From NCBI RefSeq assembly GCF_902706185.1, contig NZ_CACSJM010000035.1:1-43117 (forward strand): a stretch of DNA of 43,117 bases, given 5' to 3'. The stretch is from Roseomonas sp. 18066. GTDB taxonomy: Bacteria > Pseudomonadota > Alphaproteobacteria > Acetobacterales > Acetobacteraceae. The position numbers and the translations under genes are program-made. The notes under the pieces are model-generated. The model worked only from the letters and a program-made list of their open reading frames with translations. It was not told where the DNA came from and searched no databases. Below are positions 31,548 to 40,885 of this stretch, piece by piece (within the stretch, counting starts at the first letter, position 1; every line of letters begins with the position of its first letter).

Positions 31548-32996
31548 TCAGCGCCAGCCGCCGCCCAGGACCTTGTACAGGGTCACCAGGCTGGCCAGCC
31601 GGTCGCGCCGCAGGGTGATCAGGGTCTGCTGGGCGGCGTAGAGCTCGCGCTGCGAATCGAGCGTGGTCAGGTAGCTGTCCACGCCGCTGCGGAAGCGGAG
31701 CTCGGACAGGCGGTAGCTGTCGGCATAGGCCTCGGTCAAGCCCTGCTGCGCCGCCAGCTGGTCGCCATAGGTGCCGCGCGCGGCCAGCGCATCGGCCACC
31801 TCGCGGAAGGCGGTCTGGATTGTCTTCTCATAGGTCGCGACCTGAACATTGCTTTGGATCTTGGCAAGGTCGAGATTCGCCTGGTTGGTGCCGCCCGAGA
31901 AGATCGGGATGTTGATCTGCGGCGCGAAGCTCCAGCTGCCTGAGCCGGGCTGGAACAGCCGCGACAGGGCGGCGCCGGCGCTGCCGACATTGCTGGTCAG
32001 CGTGATGCTGGGGAAGAAGGCCGCGCGCGCCGCGCCGATATCGGCATTGGCGGCCTGCAGGCTGTGCTCGGCCGAGAGGACGTCGGGGCGGCGGATCAGC
32101 AGATCGGACGACAGGCCGGCGGGCACGTCGGCCAGCATCAGCCCCGACGACAGGCTGCTGGCGGGCAGGTCGGCCGGCACCGGCTGGCCCAGCAGCAGGG
32201 CCAGCGCATTCTCGTCCTGCGCCAGCTGGCGGGTGTATTGCGCCTGGTTGGCGCGCGCCGTCTCCACCGCCGTCTGCGCCTGGCGCAGCGTCAGCGCGGT
32301 CGCCGTGCCGCCCTGGGTCACCGCCTGGGTCAGGCGGTAGGACTGCTCCTGGCTGGCCAGCGTCTGCTTCGTCAGCGCCAGCAGCTCGCGATCGGCCAGC
32401 ACGGTCAGCCAGGCATCGGCGACCTGGCCGACCAGGGTGATCTGCGCGGCGCGGCGGGTCTCCTCCAGCGCCAGGTAGTCCTCGAAGGCGGCGCGGCTCT
32501 GGCTGCGGACGCGGCCGAACAGGTCAAGCTCCCAACTGGTGAAGCCGACGCCGGCGCTCCAGCTGCGGCTGGTCACCGGGTTGGTGCGGCCGGTGGCGCT
32601 GCCGCCGGCCAGGTCCGCCGGGGTCTGGGCGTAGCTGGCGCTGCTGGTGGCGCCGAAGGCGGGGAACAGCCCGCCGCGCTGGGCGCGATAGGTGGCCTCG
32701 GCGGCGGCGACATTCAGCGTCGAGACGCGCAGGTCACGGTTGTTCTCCAGCGCGATCGACACCAGCCGCCGCAAGGCGGGATCCAGGAAGAAATCCTGCC
32801 AGGCGATAGCGTCGGCGGTCTGCGCGCCGGCGGCGGGCGGGAGGTAGGCGGCGCCGGCCGGCCAGCTGGCGGAGACCGGCGCGGCCGGCCGGGCATAGTC
32901 GGGGTCCAGCGAGCAGCCGGCCAGCAGCAGCGCCGCGAGGCCCAGCATCGGCAGGCCCAGCATCGGCAGGCCCGGCATGGGGGGGGTGCGGAACAT
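31548..32996 (-). CDS. Outer-membrane efflux channel lipoprotein (NodT/OprM family)
   Basis: The 482-residue lipoprotein is the TolC-like exit duct of the RND pump. The signal peptide ends in the lipobox LLLAGC (acylated C28). Two structurally repeated OEP halves follow, with the typical SWELDLFGRVRSQSRAAFED segment near residue 150, RRPDVLSAEHSLQAANADIG near residue 305 and SFAPQINIPIFSGG near residue 350. The N-terminus is odd: codons 4-6 hold a run of eight C, and the signal peptide contains two perfect 15-base tandem repeats encoding LPMLG. It starts two bases after the pump gene stop codon. Confidence 0.92.
   Translation of the reverse strand: MFRTPPMPGLPMLGLPMLGLAALLLAGCSLDPDYARPAAPVSASWPAGAAYLPPAAGAQTADAIAWQDFFLDPALRRLVSIALENNRDLRVSTLNVAAAEATYRAQRGGLFPAFGATSSASYAQTPADLAGGSATGRTNPVTSRSWSAGVGFTSWELDLFGRVRSQSRAAFEDYLALEETRRAAQITLVGQVADAWLTVLADRELLALTKQTLASQEQSYRLTQAVTQGGTATALTLRQAQTAVETARANQAQYTRQLAQDENALALLLGQPVPADLPASSLSSGLMLADVPAGLSSDLLIRRPDVLSAEHSLQAANADIGAARAAFFPSITLTSNVGSAGAALSRLFQPGSGSWSFAPQINIPIFSGGTNQANLDLAKIQSNVQVATYEKTIQTAFREVADALAARGTYGDQLAAQQGLTEAYADSYRLSELRFRSGVDSYLTTLDSQRELYAAQQTLITLRRDRLASLVTLYKVLGGGWR
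32941..32970. repeat. 15-base tandem repeat in the signal-peptide coding region
   Basis: CCCAGCATCGGCAGG occurs twice in perfect tandem, followed by a partial third copy (CCCGGCATG). It encodes repeated LPMLG in the channel lipoprotein. Copy-number change would keep the frame and vary signal-peptide length. Confidence 0.8.
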
Positions 32997-32998
32997 GC

Positions 32999-35900
32999 TC
33001 AGGACTCCAGGCTCGGCTGGGCGGCGGCCGGCTCGCGGTCGCGGTCGCGGTCGCGGCTGCGCTGGGTGCGGAACAGCTTCAGCACCAGGGTGAAGAAGAC
33101 AGGGACGAAGAACACGGCCAGCACGGTGCCGGCGATGACGCCGCCGATCACGCCGGTGCCGATGGCGGTGCGGCCGCCGGCGCCGGCGCCGGTCGCGATG
33201 GCCAGCGGCACAACGCCGAGCACGAAGGCCAGCGAGGTCATCAGGATCGGCCGCAGCCGCTCCTTCGCCGCATGCAGGGCGGAGTCCACCAGGCTTTCGC
33301 CGGACTCAAAGTGCTCCTTGGCGAATTCGACGATCAGGATGGCGTTCTTGGCGGAGAGGCCGATGGTGGTCAGCAGGCCGACCTGGAAATAGACGTCGTT
33401 GGCCATGCCGCGCATCAGCGTCGCCAGCACCGCGCCGAAGACGCCGAGCGGGATGACCAGCAGCACCGAGGCCGGGATCGCCCAGCTTTCATACAGCGCG
33501 GCGAGGCACAGGAAGACCACCAGGATCGAGATGGCGTAGAGCGCCATGGCCTGGGAGCCTGCCGCGCGTTCCTCGTAGGACAGGCCGGTCCAGTCGATGG
33601 CGATGCCGGCGGGCAGCTCGGCGGCCAGGCGCTCCATCTCGGCCATGGCGGCGCCGGTGCTCTGGCCGGCGGCGGCGTCGCCCAGGATCTCGATCGAGTT
33701 GGTGCCGTTGTAGCGCGACAGCTTGGGCGAGCCGACCTCCCAGCTGGCGCTGGCGAAGGCGGAGAAGGGCACCATGCTGCCGGCGGTGTTGCGCACCTGC
33801 CAGCGGTCGAGGTCCTCGGGCAGCATGCGCGACGGCGCGTCGCCCTGCATGTAGACGCGCTTGATGCGGCCGCGGTCGAGGAAGTCGGACAGGTAGGTGG
33901 AGCCGAAGGCGGCCGACAGCGTCGCGTTGATGTCGCCGACGGCGAGGCCGAGCGCGCTCGCCTTCTCCCAGTCGATGTTCAGCCGGTATTGCGGCTCGTC
34001 GCGCAGGCTGTTGGGGCGGACGCCGACCAGCAGCGGGCTCTTGGCCGCCGCCGCCAGCAGCTTGTCGCGGGCCTCCGACAGCGCTGCCTGGCCCAGGCCG
34101 CCGCGGTCGAGCAGCTGCATGTCGAAGCCGGTGGCATTGCCGAGCTCGGAGACGGCGGGCGGCGAGAAGGCGAAGATCTGCGCGTCGGGGTAGCTGGCGA
34201 AGCGCGCCATGACGCGGCCGGCGATGGCGGCGACCTGGGCGTCGGCGGCCTTGCGCTCGCCCCAGTCCTTCAGCCGGACGAAGGCCATGGCCGAGCTCTG
34301 GCCGCGGCCGCCGAAGCTGAAGCCGACGATGCCCATCACCGACTGGACGCGCGCGCCCTCCTCCTTCAGCAGGAAGTCGGTGACATCGTTGATCGCCTGC
34401 TGGGTGCGCTCGACGGTCGCCCCCGGCGGCGTCGAGACCTGGACGAACATCACGCCCTGGTCCTCGGCCGGCAGGAAGCTGGCGGGCAGGCGCAGATAGA
34501 GCACGCCCATGGCGCCGGCGATCAGCGCATAGACCAGCATGACGCGGGCGGGCCGCGCCACCAGCCGTTGCACGCCGCCGCCATAGGCGCGGTTGGTGCG
34601 GTCGAAGCCGCGGTTGAACCAGCCGAAGAAGCCCTTCGTGCCGGCGCCATGCTTCGGCCGGCGCAGGATGGTGGCGCAGAGCGCCGGGGTGAAGACCAGC
34701 GCCACGATGACCGACAGCGTCATGGCGGTGACGATGGTGATGGAGAACTGCCGGTAGATGACGCCGGCCGAGCCCGCGAAGAAGAACATCGGCAGGAACA
34801 CCGCCGACAGCACCAGCGCGATGCCGACCAGCGCGCCGGAGATCTGGTCCATCGACTTGCGGGTGGCTTCCAGCGGCGACAGGCCTTCCTGCTCCATCAC
34901 CCGCTCGACATTCTCGACCACGACGATGGCGTCGTCCACCAGCAGGCCGATGGCCAGCACCATGCCGAACATGGTCAGCGTGTTGATCGAGTAGCCGGCG
35001 AAGGACAGCACCGCGAAGGTGCCGAGCAGCACCACCGGCACGGCCAGCGTCGGGATCAGGGTCGCGCGGAAATTCTGCAGGAAGACGAACATGACGATGA
35101 AGACGAGGACCATGGCCTCGACCAGCGCCTTGATCACCTCCTCGATCGAGATCTGCACGAAGGGGGTGGTGTCGAAGGGATAGACCACCTCCAGCCCATG
35201 CGGGAAGCTCGGCTTCAGCCCGTCGATGGTGGCGCGCACGGCGGCCGCGGTGGAGACCGCATTGGCGCCGCTGGCCAGCTGGATGCCGATCGCCGCCGTG
35301 GCCTGGCCGTTGTAGCGGCTGCTGATGCTGAAGCTCTGCGCGTCCAGCTCGATGCGGGCCACGTCGCGCAGTCGCACCTGGCTGCCATCGGTCTTCACCC
35401 GCAGCAGGATGGCGCCGAACTGCTCCGGCGTGTTCAGGTAGGAGGGGCCGATCAGCGTGGCGTTCAGCCGCTGGCCGGGAACCGAGGGCAGCGCGCCCAG
35501 CTCGCCGGAGGCGACCTGCACGTTCTGCGCCGCGATCGCCGTCGAGATGTCCGACGGCATCAGGTTGAAGGACAGCAGCCGCTCCGGGTCGATCCAGACG
35601 CGCATGGCATATTGCGAGCCGAACAGCTGGAAGTCGCCGACGCCGGCGGTGCGGGTGATCGGGTCCTGCACGCTGGAGGCGATGTAGTCGGCGATGTCAG
35701 GCCCCGACATGCTGCCGTCGGTGGAGACGAAGCCCATCACCATCATGAAGTTGGAGGTCGCCTTGGCGACGCGGATGCCGGTGTTGCGCACCGTCTCCGG
35801 CAGGCGGCTCTCGGCCAGGGCCAGCTTGTTCTGCACCTGCACCTGGGCGATGTCGGGGTCGGTGCCCTGGCGGAAGGTCAGCTTGATGACGGCGCTGCCG

Positions 35901-36154
35901 TCGCGGTTGCTGTCCGAGCTGAAATAGAGCAGCCCGTCGAGGCCGGTCATCTGCTGCTCGATCACCTGGACCACGGTGTTCTGCACCGTCTCGGCCGAGG
36001 CGCCGGAATAGTTCAGGCTGATCTGGATCGCCGGCGGCGCGATGTTGGGATATTGCGCGACCGGCAGGCTGCGCAGCGCCAGCAGGCCGGCCAGCATGAT
36101 GCTGAGCGCGATGACCCAGGCGAAGACCGGGCGGGCGATGAAGAAACGGGCCAT
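32999..36154 (-). CDS. RND multidrug efflux pump (AcrB/HAE1 family)
   Basis: The 1051-residue inner-membrane pump has the full AcrB architecture (AcrB is 1049): helix 1 at the N-terminus ([19 protein letters not shown]), a first large periplasmic loop, helices 2-6 with the proton-relay pair in [18 protein letters not shown] (about residues 400-417), the HAE1 signature region [20 protein letters not shown], a second loop and helices 8-12 ([20 protein letters not shown] near residue 935). It exchanges protons for drugs taken from the periplasm and passes them to the channel. It lies seven bases after the adaptor gene and two bases before the channel gene. Expression is probably under the TetR protein encoded divergently. 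Confidence 0.95.
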   Translation of the reverse strand: MARFFIARPVFAWVIALSIMLAGLLALRSLPVAQYPNIAPPAIQISLNYSGASAETVQNTVVQVIEQQMTGLDGLLYFSSDSNRDGSAVIKLTFRQGTDPDIAQVQVQNKLALAESRLPETVRNTGIRVAKATSNFMMVMGFVSTDGSMSGPDIADYIASSVQDPITRTAGVGDFQLFGSQYAMRVWIDPERLLSFNLMPSDISTAIAAQNVQVASGELGALPSVPGQRLNATLIGPSYLNTPEQFGAILLRVKTDGSQVRLRDVARIELDAQSFSISSRYNGQATAAIGIQLASGANAVSTAAAVRATIDGLKPSFPHGLEVVYPFDTTPFVQISIEEVIKALVEAMVLVFIVMFVFLQNFRATLIPTLAVPVVLLGTFAVLSFAGYSINTLTMFGMVLAIGLLVDDAIVVVENVERVMEQEGLSPLEATRKSMDQISGALVGIALVLSAVFLPMFFFAGSAGVIYRQFSITIVTAMTLSVIVALVFTPALCATILRRPKHGAGTKGFFGWFNRGFDRTNRAYGGGVQRLVARPARVMLVYALIAGAMGVLYLRLPASFLPAEDQGVMFVQVSTPPGATVERTQQAINDVTDFLLKEEGARVQSVMGIVGFSFGGRGQSSAMAFVRLKDWGERKAADAQVAAIAGRVMARFASYPDAQIFAFSPPAVSELGNATGFDMQLLDRGGLGQAALSEARDKLLAAAAKSPLLVGVRPNSLRDEPQYRLNIDWEKASALGLAVGDINATLSAAFGSTYLSDFLDRGRIKRVYMQGDAPSRMLPEDLDRWQVRNTAGSMVPFSAFASASWEVGSPKLSRYNGTNSIEILGDAAAGQSTGAAMAEMERLAAELPAGIAIDWTGLSYEERAAGSQAMALYAISILVVFLCLAALYESWAIPASVLLVIPLGVFGAVLATLMRGMANDVYFQVGLLTTIGLSAKNAILIVEFAKEHFESGESLVDSALHAAKERLRPILMTSLAFVLGVVPLAIATGAGAGGRTAIGTGVIGGVIAGTVLAVFFVPVFFTLVLKLFRTQRSRDRDRDREPAAAQPSLES

Positions 36155-36161
36155 GGCGCGG

Positions 36162-37400
36162 TCAGCTCCCCGCCTGCTGACCGGCCCGCTGGCCGATGCG
36201 GGCGTCGAAATCGGCGGCCGAGACCTCGGTCACCTGCGGCTTGGCGCCCGGCGCGATGCGCTGCAGCCCCTCGACCACGACGCGGTCGCCGGCCTGCAGC
36301 CCGGCCGAGACCAGCCACTTGTTGCCGATGGCGCGCTCGGCGCGCAGCACCCGGCTGGCCACCGTGCCGTCGCCCTGCACCACCATGGCGATGGCCTCGC
36401 CGCGGTAGTTGCGGGTCACCGCCTGCTGCGGCACCAGCAGCGCCTCGGGGGCGACGCCCTCCTCCAGCCGCTGGCGGACGAACATGCCGGGCATCAGCAG
36501 CCCGTCGGGATTGGGGAATTCGGCGCGCAGCGTGACCGAGCCGGTCTCGGCATCGACCGTCGCCTCGGAGAATTGCAGCTTTCCGGCCTGCGGATAGGCG
36601 GTGCCGTCTTCCAGCAGCAGATGCACCTCGGCCGCCGCCGCCTCGCCGCTGCTGCGGATGCGCCCCGCCGCCAGCTCGCGCCGCAGCCGCAGCAGCGTGG
36701 CCGAGGGCTGGGTCACGTCGACATAGATCGGGTCGAGCTGCGTCACCGTCAGCAGCGCCCCGGTCTGGTCGGCGGTGACCAGCGCGCCGACCGTCAGGCT
36801 GGAGCGGCTGGTACGGCCGGCGATCGGCGAGCCGATGCGGGTATAGTCGAGGTTGATCTGCGCGGTCTCGACGGAGGCGCGGCCGGAGGCGACATCGGCC
36901 TCGGCCTGGCGCTGGGCGGCCACCGCATTGTCGTAGTCGAGCCGGCTGATGGCGTTCTGCGCCACCAGCGGTCGGTAGCGGTTGGCGGTGACGCGGGCGG
37001 CGCTCAGGGTCGCCTCGGCCCGGGCCAGGGTGGCCTGGGCGCTGGCCAGCGCCGCGCGATACGGCGCCGGGTCAATCTGGAACAGCGTCTGGCCGGCGGC
37101 GACGGTCTCGCCCTCGCGATACAGCTTCTCGCGGATCACGCCGCCGACCTGCGGCCGGATCTCGGCGGTCTGATAGGCGCTGGTGCGGCCGGGCAGCAGG
37201 GTCTCCAGCGCCACGGCCTCGGGGGCCAGCCGCACCACGGTCACCGGCGGCGGCGGGGCGGCGGCCTGGCCCTGGGCCCGCGCCTCCTCCTTGCAGCCGG
37301 CCAGCGCCAGGGTGCCAAGCAGCAGGGCTCCGGCCGGCAGCGCGCGCCGGGCCAGCGGCCGGCCCAAGCGGGCTGGGAAAGCATGTGACGAGAGGGTCAT
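36162..37400 (-). CDS. RND efflux periplasmic adaptor (membrane fusion) lipoprotein
   Basis: The 412-residue adaptor links pump and channel. It begins [20 protein letters not shown] and has the lipobox LALAGC (C36). The order is lipoyl/hairpin/barrel: [20 protein letters not shown] (first lipoyl half), an alpha-hairpin rich in A/Q/R (about 95-165), [20 protein letters not shown] (second lipoyl half), then the beta-barrel and membrane-proximal domains ([28 protein letters not shown]). The frame is open further upstream to 37694, but that part is antisense to the TetR gene. It is the first gene of the operon and faces the TetR gene across 124 bases that hold twin palindromes. Confidence 0.92.
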   Translation of the reverse strand: MTLSSHAFPARLGRPLARRALPAGALLLGTLALAGCKEEARAQGQAAAPPPPVTVVRLAPEAVALETLLPGRTSAYQTAEIRPQVGGVIREKLYREGETVAAGQTLFQIDPAPYRAALASAQATLARAEATLSAARVTANRYRPLVAQNAISRLDYDNAVAAQRQAEADVASGRASVETAQINLDYTRIGSPIAGRTSRSSLTVGALVTADQTGALLTVTQLDPIYVDVTQPSATLLRLRRELAAGRIRSSGEAAAAEVHLLLEDGTAYPQAGKLQFSEATVDAETGSVTLRAEFPNPDGLLMPGMFVRQRLEEGVAPEALLVPQQAVTRNYRGEAIAMVVQGDGTVASRVLRAERAIGNKWLVSAGLQAGDRVVVEGLQRIAPGAKPQVTEVSAADFDARIGQRAGQQAGS

Positions 37401-37435
37401 GCGGGGGCATCCTCGGGAGGCTTGTCGACGCCGTT

Positions 37436-37453
37436 GGAAACCGTGTAGTTTCC
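37436..37453. promoter_or_regulatory. Operator-like palindrome 1 (GGAAAC-N6-GTTTCC)
   Basis: GGAAAC CGTGTA GTTTCC, perfect six-base arms, 35 bases upstream of the adaptor start codon. The same arms and spacing recur 26 bases away (37462-37479). Likely binding site of the TetR protein encoded at 37525. Confidence 0.65.
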
Positions 37454-37461
37454 GGGGCGCC

Positions 37462-37479
37462 GGAAACTGGCCGGTTTCC
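37462..37479. promoter_or_regulatory. Operator-like palindrome 2 (GGAAAC-N6-GTTTCC)
   Basis: C-GGAAAC TGGCCG GTTTCC-G: the same six-base arms as palindrome 1, extended to seven by flanking C/G. A TTGACC hexamer on the minus strand just beyond (37489-37494 region) could be the -35 of the efflux operon, which would put this operator inside the promoter. Confidence 0.65.
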
Positions 37480-37524
37480 GAGGTCCGGTCAAGCCGATAC
37501 CGCAGTGCACAAATTGTTTGATGG

Positions 37525-38193
37525 ATGACGTTACAGATGGATACGAAGGCGGCGGCTGAGCTGACCCTGACGCCCCCCCTGGTGCCGACCATGGTTGGAG
37601 CGCCGGCGGATTGCGCGCTGCGCCAGCGGGTGGTCGCCGCCGCCGCGGCCGAATTCCGCGCCCGCGGCTTCCACCTGGCGACGATGGACGCCATCGCGCG
37701 CGGCGCCGGCTGCTCGAAGAAGACGATCTACAAGCATTTCGCCTCGAAGGAGGACCTGTTCCTCGCGCTGCAGGACCTGCGCGACGACGCCTTCCTGCGC
37801 ATCGGCATCGACCATGCGGCGGCACCCGCCGAGGCGCTGGGCCGCTTCATGCGCGAGGTGGCGGCGCTGCTGCTGAGCGACCAGGCGATCGCCGGCATCC
37901 GCATGGCGCTGGCCGAATACACCCACAGCCCGGCGCTGCTGGACGCCGCCGAGCGGCGCGGCGTCAGCAAGGCGCGCTTCGCCCTGGAGGACTATCTGGA
38001 GGCGCTGGAGCGGCGCGGCCTCTATGCCTTCGGCCCGCCGCACGAGGCGGCGCGGCTGCTGATGGGCATGGCGATCGGCGCCTTCCACCACGAGCAGCTG
38101 ATGGGCTTCGTGGCGCATTTCCCGCAAGCCGTGGTCGAGGCCCGCATCGACCGCGCCATCGCCATCTTCCTGAACGGCTGCCGGAAGGGCTGA
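37525..38193 (+). CDS. TetR-family repressor of the RND operon
   Basis: The 222-residue protein has an N-terminal helix-turn-helix (ATMDAIARGAGCSKKTIYKHF, key residues A-G-S-K-Y-F; about 52-72) and a C-terminal ligand/dimer domain like that of AcrR-type regulators. Two starts are possible: ATG 37525 (MTLQMDTKAA) and ATG 37537 (four codons later). It lies divergent from the adaptor gene, the classic arrangement for local repression; the twin palindromes between them would control both directions. Inducers would be pump substrates. The last codons form the left arm of a hairpin shared with the convergent aminotransferase gene. Confidence 0.9.
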   Translation: MTLQMDTKAAAELTLTPPLVPTMVGAPADCALRQRVVAAAAAEFRARGFHLATMDAIARGAGCSKKTIYKHFASKEDLFLALQDLRDDAFLRIGIDHAAAPAEALGRFMREVAALLLSDQAIAGIRMALAEYTHSPALLDAAERRGVSKARFALEDYLEALERRGLYAFGPPHEAARLLMGMAIGAFHHEQLMGFVAHFPQAVVEARIDRAIAIFLNGCRKG

Positions 38194-38204
38194 GCCTTCC
38201 GGCA
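38179..38204. terminator. Ten-base-pair hairpin over the TetR stop codon
   Basis: TGCCGGAAGG, loop GCTGAG (containing the TGA stop), CCTTCCGGCA: a perfect ten-pair stem between two converging genes. No U-run follows on either strand, so it may stop transcription weakly or protect both mRNA ends. Confidence 0.5.
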
Positions 38205-38222
38205 AGCCTCCGGCAGCAGGCG

Positions 38223-39500
38223 TCAGGCCGGCAGCGGCACCAGGCTGCCGACCCGGGCCAGCGCCCGGCCGAAGCGCTGCACCACCTCGGCGATCAGCGG
38301 CGCGGTCATCACCGTGGTGGTGGTCATGGCGCAGCGCGGCAGCGGGAACAGCCCTTCCAGCAGCATGGCCAGGTGCAGCTCCTGGGTGAAGGCGGCGTCG
38401 GGCCGCGTCGCCGACGACACCGGCCCCTGCCCCGGATCGTAGAAATACAGCCCGAGCATCGAGCCGACCCGGCGGGTGTGCAGCGGGATGCCCTTGGCCG
38501 CCGCCTCGGCCCGCAGCCCGGCTTCCAGCAGCTGCGCCAGGCGGTCGATATGGGCGATGGCCTCGGCGGTCAGGGCGCGGACCGAGGCGAGGCCGGCCGC
38601 CATGGTCACCGGATTGCCGCTGAACGTGCCGGAGGCCAGGGCGCGCGGCGCGGCCGGGTCGACCACCGCCAGCAGATACGCCCGGCCGCCGACGCCGCCG
38701 ACCGGGAAGCCGCCGCCGATCACCTTGCCCAGCATCACCAGGTCGGGGGTGAAGTCGAGCCGCGACTGGGCGCCGCCCAGGGCCAGGCGGAAGCTGATCA
38801 CCTCGTCGAGCACAAAGATGATGTTCTTCCGGCTGCACGCCTCGTGGACGGTGCGCAGGAAGCCCGGCGGCGGCACCGCAAAACCACCGGAGCCCAGCAC
38901 CGGCTCCAGGAAGACCGCCGCGATTTCTTCCCCGTGCTGCTCGATGACGGAGAGGAAAGCCTCGGTGTCGCCGTAAGGCGCGGAGAAGTGGACCGGCCCG
39001 GGCGCGCCGCGGCCGCCCAGGTTGGTATCCCACATGGTGCCGTGATAGCCGCCCTGGGCCATCAGGAAGCGGTGCCGCCCGGTCTGGCCGCGGGCGATGT
39101 TCAGCGCCAGCGAGAAGGCCTCGGTGCCGGAATTACAGAAAAGAACCTTCTCGACGGCGGGCAGGCGGGCGACCAGCGCCTCGGCCAGCTCGATCTGCGC
39201 GGTGTTGTTGGCCGGCCAGGCGCTGCCCTGGGCCAGCTGCGCGGCGGCCGCCTGCACGATCGGCGGGAAGGCGTTGCCATGCACCAGGCTGTACATGTTG
39301 CTGGCGAGGTCGATGTAGCGGGCGCCATCGGCGTCCCACAGAAAAGAGCCCTCGGCGCGGGTGACGGTCAGCGGATAGGGGTCGTGGAAGGCGATGGCGC
39401 GGGAGCTGGCGATGGGCATCGCGGCCTTGCCCCGCGCCTCCCATGCGGCCGAGGCGCTGGTGGCCTCGCGGAAATCCTGCTGCAGGCTGGCATTGCGCAT
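38223..39500 (-). CDS. Class III PLP-dependent aminotransferase (glutamate-1-semialdehyde aminomutase-like)
   Basis: The 425-residue enzyme has the class III layout: FCNSGTEAFSLALNIARGQT (cofactor phosphate loop, 121-140), GYHGTMWDTN, LDEVISFRLA with D232 contacting the pyridine nitrogen, and the Schiff-base lysine K259 in MLGKVIGGGFPVGG. Relatives are glutamate-1-semialdehyde 2,1-aminomutase and omega-amino acid aminotransferases; the ending and the lack of hem-gene neighbours favour a catabolic or secondary-metabolic aminotransferase over HemL. The ATG giving MRNASLQQDF follows GAAGGGG; an upstream ATG adds ten residues. It starts 59 bases after the histidine kinase stop codon on the same strand and may be under the same promoter. 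Confidence 0.85.
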   Translation of the reverse strand: MRNASLQQDFREATSASAAWEARGKAAMPIASSRAIAFHDPYPLTVTRAEGSFLWDADGARYIDLASNMYSLVHGNAFPPIVQAAAAQLAQGSAWPANNTAQIELAEALVARLPAVEKVLFCNSGTEAFSLALNIARGQTGRHRFLMAQGGYHGTMWDTNLGGRGAPGPVHFSAPYGDTEAFLSVIEQHGEEIAAVFLEPVLGSGGFAVPPPGFLRTVHEACSRKNIIFVLDEVISFRLALGGAQSRLDFTPDLVMLGKVIGGGFPVGGVGGRAYLLAVVDPAAPRALASGTFSGNPVTMAAGLASVRALTAEAIAHIDRLAQLLEAGLRAEAAAKGIPLHTRRVGSMLGLYFYDPGQGPVSSATRPDAAFTQELHLAMLLEGLFPLPRCAMTTTTVMTAPLIAEVVQRFGRALARVGSLVPLPA

Positions 39501-39559
39501 CGGCGGGCCCCTTCTCGCTGGCGGCGCCATTCAGGACCGGGCGCGGATAAAAATCCAGA

Positions 39560-40885
39560 TCAGACGCCGCGCAAAAGAATCTCGGCGCGCAGCCCCGGGG
39601 CGCTCGCCCGGTTGCGCAGCGCCAGCGCCCAGCCGCCCTGGCGCAGCGCCAGCTCGGTGATGGCCAGGCCCAGCCCGCTGCCGGTCGGGCTCTTGTGGCG
39701 GCCGCGGAAGAAGCGCTGGGTGACCAGCGGCAGCTCCTCCGGCGGGATGCCGGGGCCTTCATCCTCGACATAGAGCCGCTCGCCATCCTCGAGGCCCCAG
39801 CGCACCAGCCCGCCCGGCGGCATGTGCTGCACCGCGTTCTCGTGCAGGTTGCGTAAGGCGAGCGCCAGCAGCGCGCGGTTGCCGCGCAGCACCAGGCCGC
39901 GCAGCTCAGGCGCGATCTCGACCCGGCCGGCGGCGCCGCGCTGCGGCTCGGTGACCTCGGCCAGCAGCGATTCCAGGTCGATCGCCTCCAGCCGCTCGGC
40001 CTCGCTGCCGGAATCCAGCTTGGCCATGCTGAGCAGCTGCTTCACCAGCCGGGTGGTGCGGTCGACGGCGACCAGGATCTGCCGCAGCGCGCCCTCGCGC
40101 ACGGCGGCGTCGCCGCGGGCGGCGATGGCGATCTGCGCCTGCGCCTTCAGCCCGGCCAGCGGCGTGCGCAGCTCATGGGCGGCGAAGGCGGTGACCGCGC
40201 GCTCCTGCCGCCGCGCCGCCTCGACCTTGGCGAAAAGGTCGTTCAGCGCCTGCACCACCGGGCGGATCTCGGTGGGTGCATCCGGCGCCGCCTCGATCGG
40301 GCGCATATCCTCCTCGGAGCGGCGGTTCAGCTCGCTGGTCAGGGCGCGCAGGGGGCGGAAGCCGCGGGCGAGGCAGGCCCAGATCAGCAGGCCGAGCAGC
40401 GGCAGGATCAGCAGCCCCGGCACCAGCAGGCTCTTGATCAGCTCGGCCAGCAGCGCCTGGCGCTCCACCAGCCGGTCGCCGACCAGGATGCGCAACCCCT
40501 TGCCGGCATCCTCGACGACATAGACGCGCCAGGGCTCGCCGCCGACATCATGGTCGGCGAAGCCCGGCGGCTGGTCCGACAGCTTTGCCAGCGGCGCGCC
40601 TTCCGAGCGGGCCACCAGCCGGCCATCCAGCGACCAGACCTGGCAGGAGAGCGGCCGGCCGGCCCCTTCCAGCGAGGGGATCCGCGCCGCGCCCGGGCTG
40701 GCGGCCACCAGGTTGCCGTCGGTCAGCAGCGAGGCGACCATATGCGCCGAGGCCTGCAGCCGGCTGTCCAGCACCTGCTGCAGCCGGTGCGTGGCGCCGG
40801 CATAGATCCAGGCGGCGGCGCAGAGCCAGAGCAGCCCGGTGCCGGCCAGCAGGATGGCGAAGAGCTTGCCCTGAATGGATTTCAT
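39560..40885 (-). CDS. Sensor histidine kinase (QseC/PmrB-like)
   Basis: The 441-residue membrane kinase has helix 1 (about 8-28), a periplasmic sensor of about 120 residues, helix 2 (about 153-173), a HAMP-like linker, the dimerisation helix with H237 (AAHELRTPLAGLKAQ) and an ATPase domain with NLHENAVQH (N-box), VEDEGPGIPPEE (G1) and GSGLGLAI (G2). The order and the periplasmic domain length fit the QseC/PmrB class, which responds to metals, peptides or catechol signals; the stimulus here is unknown. Its ATG overlaps the regulator stop codon (ATGA). The LEDEGPGIP-type motif and the G2 box are intact, so kinase activity is expected. Confidence 0.9.
   Translation of the reverse strand: MKSIQGKLFAILLAGTGLLWLCAAAWIYAGATHRLQQVLDSRLQASAHMVASLLTDGNLVAASPGAARIPSLEGAGRPLSCQVWSLDGRLVARSEGAPLAKLSDQPPGFADHDVGGEPWRVYVVEDAGKGLRILVGDRLVERQALLAELIKSLLVPGLLILPLLGLLIWACLARGFRPLRALTSELNRRSEEDMRPIEAAPDAPTEIRPVVQALNDLFAKVEAARRQERAVTAFAAHELRTPLAGLKAQAQIAIAARGDAAVREGALRQILVAVDRTTRLVKQLLSMAKLDSGSEAERLEAIDLESLLAEVTEPQRGAAGRVEIAPELRGLVLRGNRALLALALRNLHENAVQHMPPGGLVRWGLEDGERLYVEDEGPGIPPEELPLVTQRFFRGRHKSPTGSGLGLAITELALRQGGWALALRNRASAPGLRAEILLRGV

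Noticed and set aside
33272..36535. A plus-strand open frame of more than 1000 codons
   Set aside because: It is exactly antisense to the RND pump; its translation is low-complexity (runs of A, G, R, D, H, Q) as expected of a mirror frame in GC-rich DNA.
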